Program-made: the position numbers and the translations under genes
NCBI GenBank assembly: GCA_965250115.1
Contig: CBDFNJ010000002.1
Coordinates: 2,728,001 to 2,792,000 of the forward strand
Length of the DNA stretch: 64,000 nt
Direction of reading: 5' to 3'
Origin: CBDFHB01 sp965250115
GTDB taxonomy: Bacteria; Acidobacteriota; Vicinamibacteria; Marinacidobacterales; SMYC01
The notes under the pieces: model-generated
What the model saw: the letters and a program-made list of their open reading frames with translations, nothing else
Databases searched by the model: none
Told to the model about the DNA's origin: nothing
Part shown: positions 40,278-48,642 of the stretch, piece after piece
Numbering within the stretch: position 1 is the stretch's first letter
Layout of the letters: every line of letters begins with the position of its first letter

Positions 40278-42422
40278 CTAGACGCCCGCGAGCGATAAGT
40301 CTTTCTGGCTACATACGCGATTGCGTCCGCGCTCCTTCGCGAGGTCGAGAGCGCGATCGGCCGCCTGAATGAGCGTCTCGGAACGCTCCGCGTGATCAGG
40401 GCACATCGCAAGGCCGATGCTGACGGTCACGTTTCGACGCGGCCCCCCGGGATGAAGTGACGCCTCGGCTACGGCGGCACGAATCCTCTCGGCCGACTCG
40501 AGAGCTCCCTTGGGGGTGACTTGGGGCAAGAGCACAACGAACTCCTCGCCACCGAAACGGCCGAGGACGTCCCCTTTTCGCAGGGCGTCTTTGAGCGTCG
40601 AAGCAACTCGTTTCAGAACGATATCGCCCATGGTGTGGCCATAGGTATCGTTGAAGCTTTTGAAGTGGTCGATGTCGAGAATCAGCAGCGCCAAGCTCGA
40701 GGTGGTGCGATCGGCCCGTGCGATCTCCCGCGCGAGGGCGTGCTCGAGATATCGCCGATTGTAGAGCCCAGTGAGCGCGTCCGTCGCCGCCAGGCTTTCA
40801 ACTCGCTCGTAGACGATCGCGTTCTCGATCGCGACGGCCGCGTGATTGAGATAGATACGAAGGAGACGCAGCTCGCGCGCGGTGAAAGAGTCCCCCGTAC
40901 GCGTGACGAATAACGCGCCCGAGACCCGCTTTCCCGCCCGAAGTGGGATGGCGAGAAAGCTCGCGCCGGTCGTCGGCTTCTCCTTCGAGTCCAGGATCGG
41001 CATTCCGGACCGCCGTTCCATGCGGATCGCGAGGGGCTCCTCTCTCGCTCTCAAGACCCAACCCGCCCAGGTCGGAGACTCGAGGGAAATGCTCTGACCC
41101 AAGATCTCCTTGCGATAACCTTCGGCGACGACGACGTTGAAGGTCTCCTTGCCTTCTTCGCATAGACATACTGCGCAAGTGTCGAAGTGCACGACCTCCC
41201 GCGCATAGTTCACCAAGTGACGCAATAGGTCGACGAGATGTGCCGAGCTCGACAGGCTCTCGCTCGCTCGGAGAAGGCCCTTGAGCTCCAGCTCCTCCAC
41301 ATACTGGCGAGCCTGGCGTCGAAAGAGAGATTGAGCTTCGGCCATCTGTTCGGCGATGGCGCAGACCATGTCGCGTCGCTCCTCGCTGAAGTAGCCGGGT
41401 GCCGCATGATCGAGCACGAGCACCCACGGCGGCTCGTCCCAGATCCGAATCGGAACGGCGAGCACACTCTGGATGTCACCCGGAGCCAACCGCCACTCCA
41501 GCCGTCTCGACTCGAGCGTAATGGGACGAGCATTGCGCAACACTTCCGACAAGAGACTTCCTTTGGCCGGTAGCCGACGCCGGGCAATACCTTCCGCCTC
41601 TCCCGCGATCAGCCGGACCCAGTAGAAATGCTCCTCCTCACCCACCTGGAGCAGAACGGCCGTCCTGGCTCCTGTGGCCTGGACGGCGAGGGCGAGCAGG
41701 GGCTCGAGGTGATCGTCGAGTTTCTCCACCTGCTCCGCGCGGCCCGCCCTTTGCCCTTCCTCGCTCAGCGGCGAGATACGCTCGTTCTCATCCTCGAGTT
41801 CATTTTCGGGACCTTCGAGCTGTCTCAAACCGGTGTGGAGCCTCAGAAGACGGTCCTCGGCTCGCTCAGCGCGGTCCCTCTCCGCACGCTCCATGTAGTT
41901 GTAACCGACAACGGCAAACAGGAAGAGCAGCGAGAGGCGGAAAAGACCCACGAACGAGGTGGCGGGATAGACGACCCAGTTGGCGGTCTCGAGAAGCAAC
42001 ACGAGCAGCACGAGGGCGACGACGTGGCGCCTCGCGAAGCCGACGGAGGCCAGTCCTCCGAGAACGAGGTAGAGTCCCTGCCAGTAGGAGCGGGACCCAC
42101 CCGTAATCTGAATGATGAGGTTGACGCCGCAGGTCAGAAACACCAGAAGAGCGAGCTCGTCGAGCCAGGTGTGGTGCTTCTTTGCACAGTGAAACGCCGT
42201 CCAGCCGAGACCTCCGATGAGTACCAGGACGTGAACGAGACGCAGGATGTCGAAGCCGCGCATGCCCGTTCCGAGCCTCAGTGAGGTGTCGACGAGAAAA
42301 AGGCCCGCAGCGCTCGAAACGACGGCAAGCGCAAGGGCTAGGCTCGTCACGATCGCCCGGCCACGGCCCGCGGAGACTAGAAGGCTCTCTGCGCTCATGA
42401 CGAAATGGGGCCTCGAGCTCAT
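40278..42422 (-). CDS. Membrane diguanylate cyclase with GAF domains
   Basis: This 714-residue protein has five or six N-terminal hydrophobic helices (about 20-175; ALALAVVSSAAGLFLVDTSL; LALLVFLTCGVNLIIQITGG), a coiled coil (RDRAERAEDRLLRL) and then two GAF-type sensor regions (about 235-370 and 390-535). A C-terminal GGDEF domain follows: DALTGLYNRRYLEHAL, LILDIDHFKSFNDTYGHTMG, and active site FGGEEFVVL. RKGD lies five residues ahead of GGEEF, matching the c-di-GMP inhibitory I-site. It should make c-di-GMP in response to a membrane or ligand signal. Its ATG overlaps the stop of the Fic-like gene (ATGA), so they are co-translated. Confidence 0.93.
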   Translation of the reverse strand: MSSRPHFVMSAESLLVSAGRGRAIVTSLALALAVVSSAAGLFLVDTSLRLGTGMRGFDILRLVHVLVLIGGLGWTAFHCAKKHHTWLDELALLVFLTCGVNLIIQITGGSRSYWQGLYLVLGGLASVGFARRHVVALVLLVLLLETANWVVYPATSFVGLFRLSLLFLFAVVGYNYMERAERDRAERAEDRLLRLHTGLRQLEGPENELEDENERISPLSEEGQRAGRAEQVEKLDDHLEPLLALAVQATGARTAVLLQVGEEEHFYWVRLIAGEAEGIARRRLPAKGSLLSEVLRNARPITLESRRLEWRLAPGDIQSVLAVPIRIWDEPPWVLVLDHAAPGYFSEERRDMVCAIAEQMAEAQSLFRRQARQYVEELELKGLLRASESLSSSAHLVDLLRHLVNYAREVVHFDTCAVCLCEEGKETFNVVVAEGYRKEILGQSISLESPTWAGWVLRAREEPLAIRMERRSGMPILDSKEKPTTGASFLAIPLRAGKRVSGALFVTRTGDSFTARELRLLRIYLNHAAVAIENAIVYERVESLAATDALTGLYNRRYLEHALAREIARADRTTSSLALLILDIDHFKSFNDTYGHTMGDIVLKRVASTLKDALRKGDVLGRFGGEEFVVLLPQVTPKGALESAERIRAAVAEASLHPGGPRRNVTVSIGLAMCPDHAERSETLIQAADRALDLAKERGRNRVCSQKDLSLAGV

Positions 42423-43111
42423 CCCGCTTCCAACATGTCGAGGGCGCGCGTGAGCGCGTCATTGAAATGGGTTACGAGCGCGGCGGTGTCGAAGACGATG
42501 GCTCGCTCCAAGGCGTTCCGGATCGTGTCCGCGTCTCGAAGCTGCAACGAAACGACCGGGTAGCCTTTGACGATGGCGAAATGGCTCGCCAGCAGATGCC
42601 CGGTACGAAAATTGCCCCGCTCGAACGGCGCGATCTCGAGATAGCGCGCGAACCACAGCGCCATCCGCTCCGCGGGGAACATCGCGGCGGCGCTTTCCGA
42701 TTCGATCCAAGAGAGGAGGTTCAACAGCTTGTCTTCGATGAATCGCGGTGGGGAGGGTCGTGCGGTCGCAAACTGCGGCCGTGCCTCGGTCGAACGCAAG
42801 TCGACGTCCGCTGCAACGTTCGCAATGCGATGGACGTCTCGGATCCGACCGAGGTCGAGAGGCTGGTCTTCGACCGCAGAGGCCTCGATGAGCGCGAGCG
42901 CCTCGAGCTGCGCGAGAACAAGCGAATCGTCCTCGCCGTCGGTGGGCGGCGCGCCGCTCAGAGAAAGGGTCTCGACGGCACACTGCCGACGGAGATGATC
43001 GAGCTTTTCAGAGAGGTCCGAGGGCGGATTTTGCCGAAGCGTCGCCGCTCGACGCTCCAGCGTGTAGCCGGGCGCCTCGCTGCGCTCCGGATAGATCGGC
43101 AGCTCCAGCAT
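42419..43111 (-). CDS. Fic-family protein with degenerate catalytic motif
   Basis: This 230-residue protein has the Fic core layout: helices preceding AMFPAERMALWFARYLEIAP, motif APFERGNFRTGHLLASHFAI, and the C-terminal helix. Canonical Fic enzymes have HPFxxGNGR, where the His is the base for AMP transfer. Here the His is Ala, and GNGR reads GNFR, though Phe, Gly, Asn and Arg remain. The protein may bind nucleotides or partners without AMPylating, or may be decayed. An inhibitory-helix-like VETLSLSGAP lies near the N-terminus. It is translationally coupled to the GGDEF gene. Confidence 0.8.
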   Translation of the reverse strand: MLELPIYPERSEAPGYTLERRAATLRQNPPSDLSEKLDHLRRQCAVETLSLSGAPPTDGEDDSLVLAQLEALALIEASAVEDQPLDLGRIRDVHRIANVAADVDLRSTEARPQFATARPSPPRFIEDKLLNLLSWIESESAAAMFPAERMALWFARYLEIAPFERGNFRTGHLLASHFAIVKGYPVVSLQLRDADTIRNALERAIVFDTAALVTHFNDALTRALDMLEAG

Positions 43112-43229
43112 GCGTGTGATCTATTGAATTGTACCGTAACATGGGGGGAAATGTCGGCGAGATGGGTGGCACCGACTGGCTCAGAGGTGACGGAACGACG
43201 GAAACCCTCTGAGACAGCCTCAGTCCAGA

Positions 43230-43598
43230 CTAGGCACTACGACCGACCCGGCTCGGATTCCGCTCCAGGTGATGCCCCATACGCTCGATGACGTGCAAGA
43301 GCTCCATCTGTAGACGCGGGTCGCGAGACATCCTACGGAAAGCGCGTAAGAGGCGATGCTCCTTCGGGCCGAGGCTGTCCTCCTCGGGCAGGGGCTCTAC
43401 CGCCCCCATGAAGTAGCCGATGGGCACCTCGAGTGCCCGCGAGATCTTCAGGAGCCATTCGAGTGAGATCTTCCTGCGCCCCAACTCGAAATTCGTCAGA
43501 GCGCCCTGTGAGATCCCAATCTTACGCGCCAAGTCCTTCTGTTTGATGCCGTGCTCCAATCGGACTTTGCGAATGCGTTGTCCGATCTTCTTGAACAT
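43230..43598 (-). CDS. XRE-family transcriptional regulator
   Basis: This protein of about 122 residues starts at ATG 43598, preceded by AAAGGGGGG; the longer start at 43619 overlaps that site. The N-terminal lambda-repressor-like HTH is clear: RIRKVRLEHGIKQKDLARKI, GISQGALTNFELGRRKISLE and WLLKISRALEVPIGYFM. The C-terminal 50 residues are charged and helical (EEDSLGPKEHRLLRAFRRMS) and may dimerise. It is upstream of, and in the same direction as, the Fic/GGDEF pair, which it may control. Its own promoter region (43599-43730) could carry its operator. Confidence 0.9.
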   Translation of the reverse strand: MFKKIGQRIRKVRLEHGIKQKDLARKIGISQGALTNFELGRRKISLEWLLKISRALEVPIGYFMGAVEPLPEEDSLGPKEHRLLRAFRRMSRDPRLQMELLHVIERMGHHLERNPSRVGRSA

Positions 43599-43730
43599 GC
43601 AGCAATCCCCCCTTTCCACGGTGATTATTCGGTTGTTCAGGGTCTCCCATTAACTACAGGGAACGCCGACATGTCAACTCGAAAAATGCCGGAGAGAAAA
43701 ACGGAATACTCAGGCCGTCAAAACTGGAGG

Positions 43731-44828
43731 TTATTGCCGGTGGAGGAAGTGCTCCAGAAGGTCCGAGAAGCGCTTCAAGACTTTGAGGCGAGCGCCCTTT
43801 CGCGGCTGGACGTCCTCGTTCTCCAGACTCCACGTGCGGGGATGCGGAATGTAGACCGCTCCGAGCCCCACGTTGAGCGCGGGGTTCACGTCCGAGCGCG
43901 GGCTGTTACCAACCATCCAGCCCGATTCGAGCTCGATACCGTGTCGTTTGACCAGTTTCTCGTAGTCCGCGGACGACTTTTCCCCTGTCACCTCCACGTG
44001 ATGGAAGTACAACGTCGCTCCGCTCCGCTGGACTTTGTCGTTCTGCTCTTGATGGTCACCTTTCGTGAACAAGATCAAACGATAGTGGCGCTTCAACAGA
44101 GGTAGTGTCTCTCTGACGCCGGGCAGATACTGGATCGGCATGTTACGGACCCTGTGGCCGAGCGCCAGGATGCGCTCGCGGTCCGAAGCCGAAGTGGGCT
44201 TTTTCGTGATCTCCTCGAGAGCGTCCATCATCGAGCGCGTAAACCCCCGGGTTCCGTAGCCGTGCCCGGGGATGTTCCGGCGCTCATGGGACTCGAGAAG
44301 CTCGCGGGCGTTCTCGCGCGAACCGGCGTGCGACTCGGCGAGATCGAGAAACCGCTCCGTGGCTTCCTCGAAGTGAATATTGTTCTCCCAGAGGGTATCG
44401 TCGGCATCGATGATGAGGGTCCCGCGCGCGGTCGCCAAGACTATCGACCCGCCAATACTCTCTAGGCCTCTGGCGACGGTGAAAGCGTTCTCGTACAACG
44501 CCCTCCCCAGGATGACCTCGTCGACGCCAAGCTCCTCGAGCGGTTTGAGCAACTCGAGGTGCTCGATTGTCCCGACCCCACCGGAGGCCACGATCCGCGC
44601 GCCGGTCATTTCGGCAAACTCCGCGATCGAAGCGACGACATCGATCTGTCGCGCTTCTCCGAAGGCGGCATCGAGGTCGACGACGTGTAGTCGCTTCGCC
44701 CCCTGCCCCTCCCAATGCGCCGCCATCTCCACCGGATCATCGCCGCAACGCTCTTCGGTTCCGCGTTCACCTTGCGACAGACGGACACAGCACCCCGCGC
44801 GCAGGTCGATCGTGGGTACGAGCTGCAA
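43731..44828 (-). CDS. Internally deleted HisA fused to a HAD-family phosphatase
   Basis: This 365-residue protein starts at TTG 44828 (AAGGAGGGA upstream). Residues 1-60 match the N-terminal quarter of HisA: VPTIDLRAGCCVRLSQGERG with the first catalytic Asp, and GAKRLHVVDLDAAFGEARQ. Residues 62-128 match its C-terminal quarter (ARIVASGGVGTIEHLELL; VDEVILGRALYENAFTVARG). The middle of about 110 residues, with the second catalytic Asp, is missing in frame. From 137 a HAD domain follows: TLIIDADDTLWENNIHFEEA (nucleophile motif), RLILFTKGDHQEQNDKVQRS and WMVGNSPRSDVNPALNVG. HisA isomerisation is therefore unlikely; the HAD half should be active on an unknown phosphate. It follows hisC by 41 bases. 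Confidence 0.82.
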   Translation of the reverse strand: MQLVPTIDLRAGCCVRLSQGERGTEERCGDDPVEMAAHWEGQGAKRLHVVDLDAAFGEARQIDVVASIAEFAEMTGARIVASGGVGTIEHLELLKPLEELGVDEVILGRALYENAFTVARGLESIGGSIVLATARGTLIIDADDTLWENNIHFEEATERFLDLAESHAGSRENARELLESHERRNIPGHGYGTRGFTRSMMDALEEITKKPTSASDRERILALGHRVRNMPIQYLPGVRETLPLLKRHYRLILFTKGDHQEQNDKVQRSGATLYFHHVEVTGEKSSADYEKLVKRHGIELESGWMVGNSPRSDVNPALNVGLGAVYIPHPRTWSLENEDVQPRKGARLKVLKRFSDLLEHFLHRQ

Positions 44829-44869
44829 GGGGCTAGCCTCCCTCCTTCGGAACTGGCTGAGAGCTCATG

Positions 44870-45952
44870 TCAACTAGTTCCTAGAACTTCGCTGAGTGCC
44901 TGGAAAAACGTCTCGTTCTCCTCGGGTGTTCCGATGCCGACACGCAGGCTGTCTCGCATCAATGGGTGCACCCCGACGTCCCTCACGAGAACACCTCTTT
45001 CGAGAAGGCCCTCGAACATCCTTTTTGCTCCCACGTGAGTCCGGAACGCGAGAAAGTTCGCTTTCGACGGGTACACCGTGACGGCGTCGAGCCGCCCGAG
45101 ACGCTCATAGAGCCTCTCGCGCTCGGCAGCCGTCTCCCGCGCAGCCTCTTCGAACACGTCGTGCCGCTCGATCGCCATCAACGCGGCCTCACCCGACAGG
45201 GGATTCAGAGGATAGGGTTGCTGTACTTTCGCGATCTGCTCCGCGAGCTCTGGCCTAGCAAGGAGATAGCCTACGCGCAGGCCGGCCATCGCGAACGCTT
45301 TCGAGAAGGTTCGAAAAAGAAGCAAGTTTGGGCATTCGTCTAGCAGTTCGCGCCCATTCCAACCGTGGAACTCCCAATAGGCCTCGTCGAGTACCACGAG
45401 ACCGGGCGCGGACTCGACGACTCTTCGGATGGCCTCTTGGCTCAGCGTCGAGCCGGTCGGATTGTTGGGCGAGCAGAGGAACACGACGTGCGGCTCGACC
45501 GTCTCGACGCCTTTCACGATGGCGTCGACATCGTATTGAAGGTCGCTCCGGAGCGGGACCTCGATGCCTTCCGCCCCCGCGACCCGGGTCACTTGATCGT
45601 AGAAATAAAAGCTCGGAGCGGGATAGAGAGCCCTTCGCCCTGGCTCGAGCACCGAGAACGCCAAGGTGCTCAGGAGCTCGTCGGTGCCGTTGCCGACGAG
45701 GATGCCCTCGGCGGGCCAATCGTTGAGCTTCGAAAGCGCCGAGCGGATCTCGGGTTGACCCGGCGCCGGATACTGATGCAGTGCGACTCCCCGCAGACGA
45801 TTGTTGATAAGTTCCCGGACGGACTTTGGGACTCCGGCGGTGTTCTCGTTCTGGTCGAGCTTCAGCGGTACGTCGTGCCGTTCGAGGTGGTAGGGCACGA
45901 GGTTTCGGACCGCGGGCCGTACGCAGGAGAGAAGGCTGGTATTGGCTTTCAT
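44870..45952 (-). CDS. hisC: Histidinol-phosphate aminotransferase
   Basis: This 360-residue class-I/II PLP enzyme converts imidazole-acetol phosphate and glutamate to histidinol phosphate. Motifs: KLDQNENTAGVPKSVREL, GNGTDELLSTLAFSVLEPGR, FLCSPNNPTGSTLSQEAIRR, VLDEAYWEFHGW, and the PLP lysine in LLLFRTFSKAFAMAGLRVGY. Length and order fit the family. It lies between the AroD-AroE-ThiF fusion (25 bases upstream) and the HisA/HAD fusion gene in one operon. Some HisC relatives act on aromatic amino-acid precursors, so a role in phenylalanine/tyrosine synthesis is also possible, given the shikimate gene next to it. Confidence 0.94.
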   Translation of the reverse strand: MKANTSLLSCVRPAVRNLVPYHLERHDVPLKLDQNENTAGVPKSVRELINNRLRGVALHQYPAPGQPEIRSALSKLNDWPAEGILVGNGTDELLSTLAFSVLEPGRRALYPAPSFYFYDQVTRVAGAEGIEVPLRSDLQYDVDAIVKGVETVEPHVVFLCSPNNPTGSTLSQEAIRRVVESAPGLVVLDEAYWEFHGWNGRELLDECPNLLLFRTFSKAFAMAGLRVGYLLARPELAEQIAKVQQPYPLNPLSGEAALMAIERHDVFEEAARETAAERERLYERLGRLDAVTVYPSKANFLAFRTHVGAKRMFEGLLERGVLVRDVGVHPLMRDSLRVGIGTPEENETFFQALSEVLGTS

Positions 45953-45977
45953 GTCTCGAATCGGATGGCGATTCTAA

Positions 45978-48458
45978 TCAACTCCCCACATAGCGCGCAT
46001 AGAGACTCTTCGCCTCCGACAGCTCTTCCGTACCGTGCACGATCGCGCGACCGTCCTTGAAGAGCACGATCTCGCAGCCGGCGAGCTTGGCCCGCAGGAG
46101 ATAAGCGTTCACCGTCACCTCGCCGAGCTCGCTGAGCCTGGTCGCGACCCCTTTGAGCTCGAGATCTGCTGGCTTGGCCGGACGTATTTGAACGGCGTTG
46201 CGTCCGCACAGCGTCAGGGCCTGGCTCTCCGAAGTCCCCGCCAAGTAGTCGAAACTCCGACGTTCACAGGCGGGACACTCCGCTCTCGGGGACGAAGGTT
46301 TGAAACGATCCACCCGCCCGTGCCACACGTCAAGAGACATGATCGACCCATGGAGCGCGTCCTCGCGACCGGAGAGCAGTTTCAAAGCTTCCGTCACCTG
46401 AAAGGAGGCGACGGCGTGCACCGCCGGAGAAATCACGCCGGCCGTGTCACAAGTTGGGGATGTTCCGGGTGCGGGTTCCTCTTCCATGAGGCAGCGAAGG
46501 CAGGGCGTCGTCCCGGGGATGACGACGAAGCTCATCCCATAGCTTCCCACACAGGCCGCATAGATCCATGGCACGCCAGTCTCAACGGAGGCGTCATTGA
46601 CCAGGTAGCGCGTCTCGAAGTTATCTGTCCCGTCCAGAACGAGATCGATGCCCTCGAACAAGCGTCGCACGTTTCCGGCGTGTAGGTCTTCGACGTGTGG
46701 CTCCACGTGGACGTCGCCGTTGATTCGAGTAAGCTTTCTCGCCGCCGCGATCGCCTTCGGTAGGCCCGTCTGCCAATCTTCCTCGTCGTAGAGGCTTTGT
46801 CGCTGCAGATTGCTCTCGTCCACGTAGTCGCGGTCAACGATGCGCAGACCCTGCACGCCGGCGCGCACCAGCATCTCCGCCGAGACCGAGCCGAGCGCCC
46901 CCATGCCGACGACGAGCACACGCTTGCTCCGAATGCGTCGTTGACCTTCCTCCCCGATCTCAGTGAAGAGCATCTGGCGCGAGTAGCGACCGAGACCCGC
47001 TTCTCGCCGGGCCGCACGCTCCATCTCGTCCGCCCCTGGCAGCACCCCCGTCCAGAGGCGGGCCTGGTGCCTTGCCTGGGCGGAGAGCATGGCGAGACCT
47101 GTGATCGTCCGGGCGCCCGCCTCCCGCGCGCGCCGAATGAGAGGCGTTTCCTCGGGGACGGTGACCATGTCGAAAACCACGGCGTGCTCTGGGACCTCTC
47201 CCAACGGAAACTCTTGCTCCGAAGAGCCAAGGCTACCGATGGGCGTCGCATTGACGAGGACGTCCCACGCTTCGTCGATGGGGCCGACCAGTGACCCGGC
47301 CTCCACACCCAAGGGTGCGGCCAGCTTCCGCGCCCTCTCGGGCCGGCGAGCGAGAACTCTGACCGAGGCTCCCAAATCCGACAGCGCCGCGACCGCGGCA
47401 CGTGCCGCCCCGCCGGCGCCGACGACGACAGCTTTCTTCCCTCTAAGGTTTCCGGCCGCTCGAAGTGGCTCGAGCACGCCTTCCCGATCCGTGTTGTAGC
47501 CACACAAATGCCCGTCGCGGACGACGATAGTATTGACCGCGCCGATCCTCCTGGCCGCTTCATCGACCTCGTCCAGAAAAGGCAGGATCGCTTCTTTGAA
47601 AGGGTTCGTGACCGAAAGGCCTGAAACGCCGAGCTCTCGTGCCGCGGCGACGAAAGCTCCGAGATCTCCTTCTTGGAACGGGACGTAGACCGCGTCACGC
47701 TCGAGTCGAACGAAGAGCCAATTGTGCATTCGGGGCGAACGGCTGCTGAGCGCATGGGTCCCTACGATGCCGTAAACTTCGGTGCCGGCGTGAACGCTCT
47801 GGACTCGATAGAGCTCGAGAGCTTCGTCAAGACCAATCTGACCGGGTCCCGTCGCGTCGCCGCCCCGCGCGGGCGCATAGGTCCATGCGGCCCCGAGTTT
47901 GCCAGCGAGGATTCGACCGCTCGTCCCATGAGGACCGAGCGGCACCGGAACGAACGTTTTGCCCGCGTCACGCACGCGCGTTCCGAGACTCGCGAGACGC
48001 AAGACATCCCGCAACGAGTCCACCCGAGCCGCAACCTTGACGACATCGGCACCAAGGTCCAGAGCTTCCTTCGTGAGCGCCTCGACGTCTTTCGGCATTC
48101 CCTCGAAGTCGTGGTACGAGAGAACGAGTCGGGCTCCGGTTTGGGCGACCCGCCGTATCTTGCGCATGGTCGCAATCTCGAAATCGACGTAGTCGAAGTC
48201 GAGCTCGACAGCGCGAGTGAGCGTCGCGATCCGCGCTGTCTCGTCACCGTGAAAGTGGCCGCCCTCCTCGGCCGCGCGGCACGTCAGGATCGAGGGTGTG
48301 ACGGTACTCGTGCGTAGCATCTCCAGGTCAGGCTTGTCGAGCGCGTCCACGCGCAGCTCGACGAGGTCGGCCCCGACCGTGCCGAACTTCACCTGACCGG
48401 CGAGACCCTTATTCGATCTCGCCATGGCTGAAGCCACGAGTTTCGCCGTTTGTGTCAT
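45978..48458 (-). CDS. Trifunctional fusion: 3-dehydroquinase (AroD), shikimate dehydrogenase (AroE), ThiF/MoeB-like adenylyltransferase
   Basis: This is one uninterrupted 826-residue protein. Residues 1-220 are type I dehydroquinate dehydratase, with His116 in VLSYHDFEGMPKD and Schiff-base Lys141 in GADVVKVAARVD. Residues 225-490 are shikimate dehydrogenase: SSRSPRMHN substrate loop, Lys288 in SVTNPFKEA, Asp324 in GYNTDREG and NADPH loop VVVGAGGAARA. From about 498 an E1-like ThiF/MoeB domain follows: RYSRQMLFTEIGEEGQRRI, VLVVGMGALGSVSAEMLVRA, VLDGTDNFETRYLVNDA, a CLRCL...CPAC zinc site and CDTAGVISPAVH. A rhodanese-free tail (about 745-826) ends SLYARYVGS. The first two catalyse consecutive shikimate steps; the third normally activates a MoaD/ThiS-type protein. 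Confidence 0.95.
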   Translation of the reverse strand: MTQTAKLVASAMARSNKGLAGQVKFGTVGADLVELRVDALDKPDLEMLRTSTVTPSILTCRAAEEGGHFHGDETARIATLTRAVELDFDYVDFEIATMRKIRRVAQTGARLVLSYHDFEGMPKDVEALTKEALDLGADVVKVAARVDSLRDVLRLASLGTRVRDAGKTFVPVPLGPHGTSGRILAGKLGAAWTYAPARGGDATGPGQIGLDEALELYRVQSVHAGTEVYGIVGTHALSSRSPRMHNWLFVRLERDAVYVPFQEGDLGAFVAAARELGVSGLSVTNPFKEAILPFLDEVDEAARRIGAVNTIVVRDGHLCGYNTDREGVLEPLRAAGNLRGKKAVVVGAGGAARAAVAALSDLGASVRVLARRPERARKLAAPLGVEAGSLVGPIDEAWDVLVNATPIGSLGSSEQEFPLGEVPEHAVVFDMVTVPEETPLIRRAREAGARTITGLAMLSAQARHQARLWTGVLPGADEMERAARREAGLGRYSRQMLFTEIGEEGQRRIRSKRVLVVGMGALGSVSAEMLVRAGVQGLRIVDRDYVDESNLQRQSLYDEEDWQTGLPKAIAAARKLTRINGDVHVEPHVEDLHAGNVRRLFEGIDLVLDGTDNFETRYLVNDASVETGVPWIYAACVGSYGMSFVVIPGTTPCLRCLMEEEPAPGTSPTCDTAGVISPAVHAVASFQVTEALKLLSGREDALHGSIMSLDVWHGRVDRFKPSSPRAECPACERRSFDYLAGTSESQALTLCGRNAVQIRPAKPADLELKGVATRLSELGEVTVNAYLLRAKLAGCEIVLFKDGRAIVHGTEELSEAKSLYARYVGS

Positions 48459-48642
48459 CGCCTCGACCTAGGAATTATGTATGCATCTTACCGCTTGCTG
48501 GGACCTGGGGGGTTTTTCAGATGCATTGACCGCATGCCGGCCGTGAACTAATATTGAATATTGGGTTTATACACACTTCTCTATCGCGCCGTTGAATAGT
48601 GCCCCGACGTCACACGCCATTGACTGGCGGAAGGTGGAGCTT

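Noticed and set aside
44154..44877. Plus-strand frames opposite the HisA/HAD gene
   Set aside because: They lack motifs and mirror the codon pattern of the minus-strand gene, which has clear HisA and HAD signatures.
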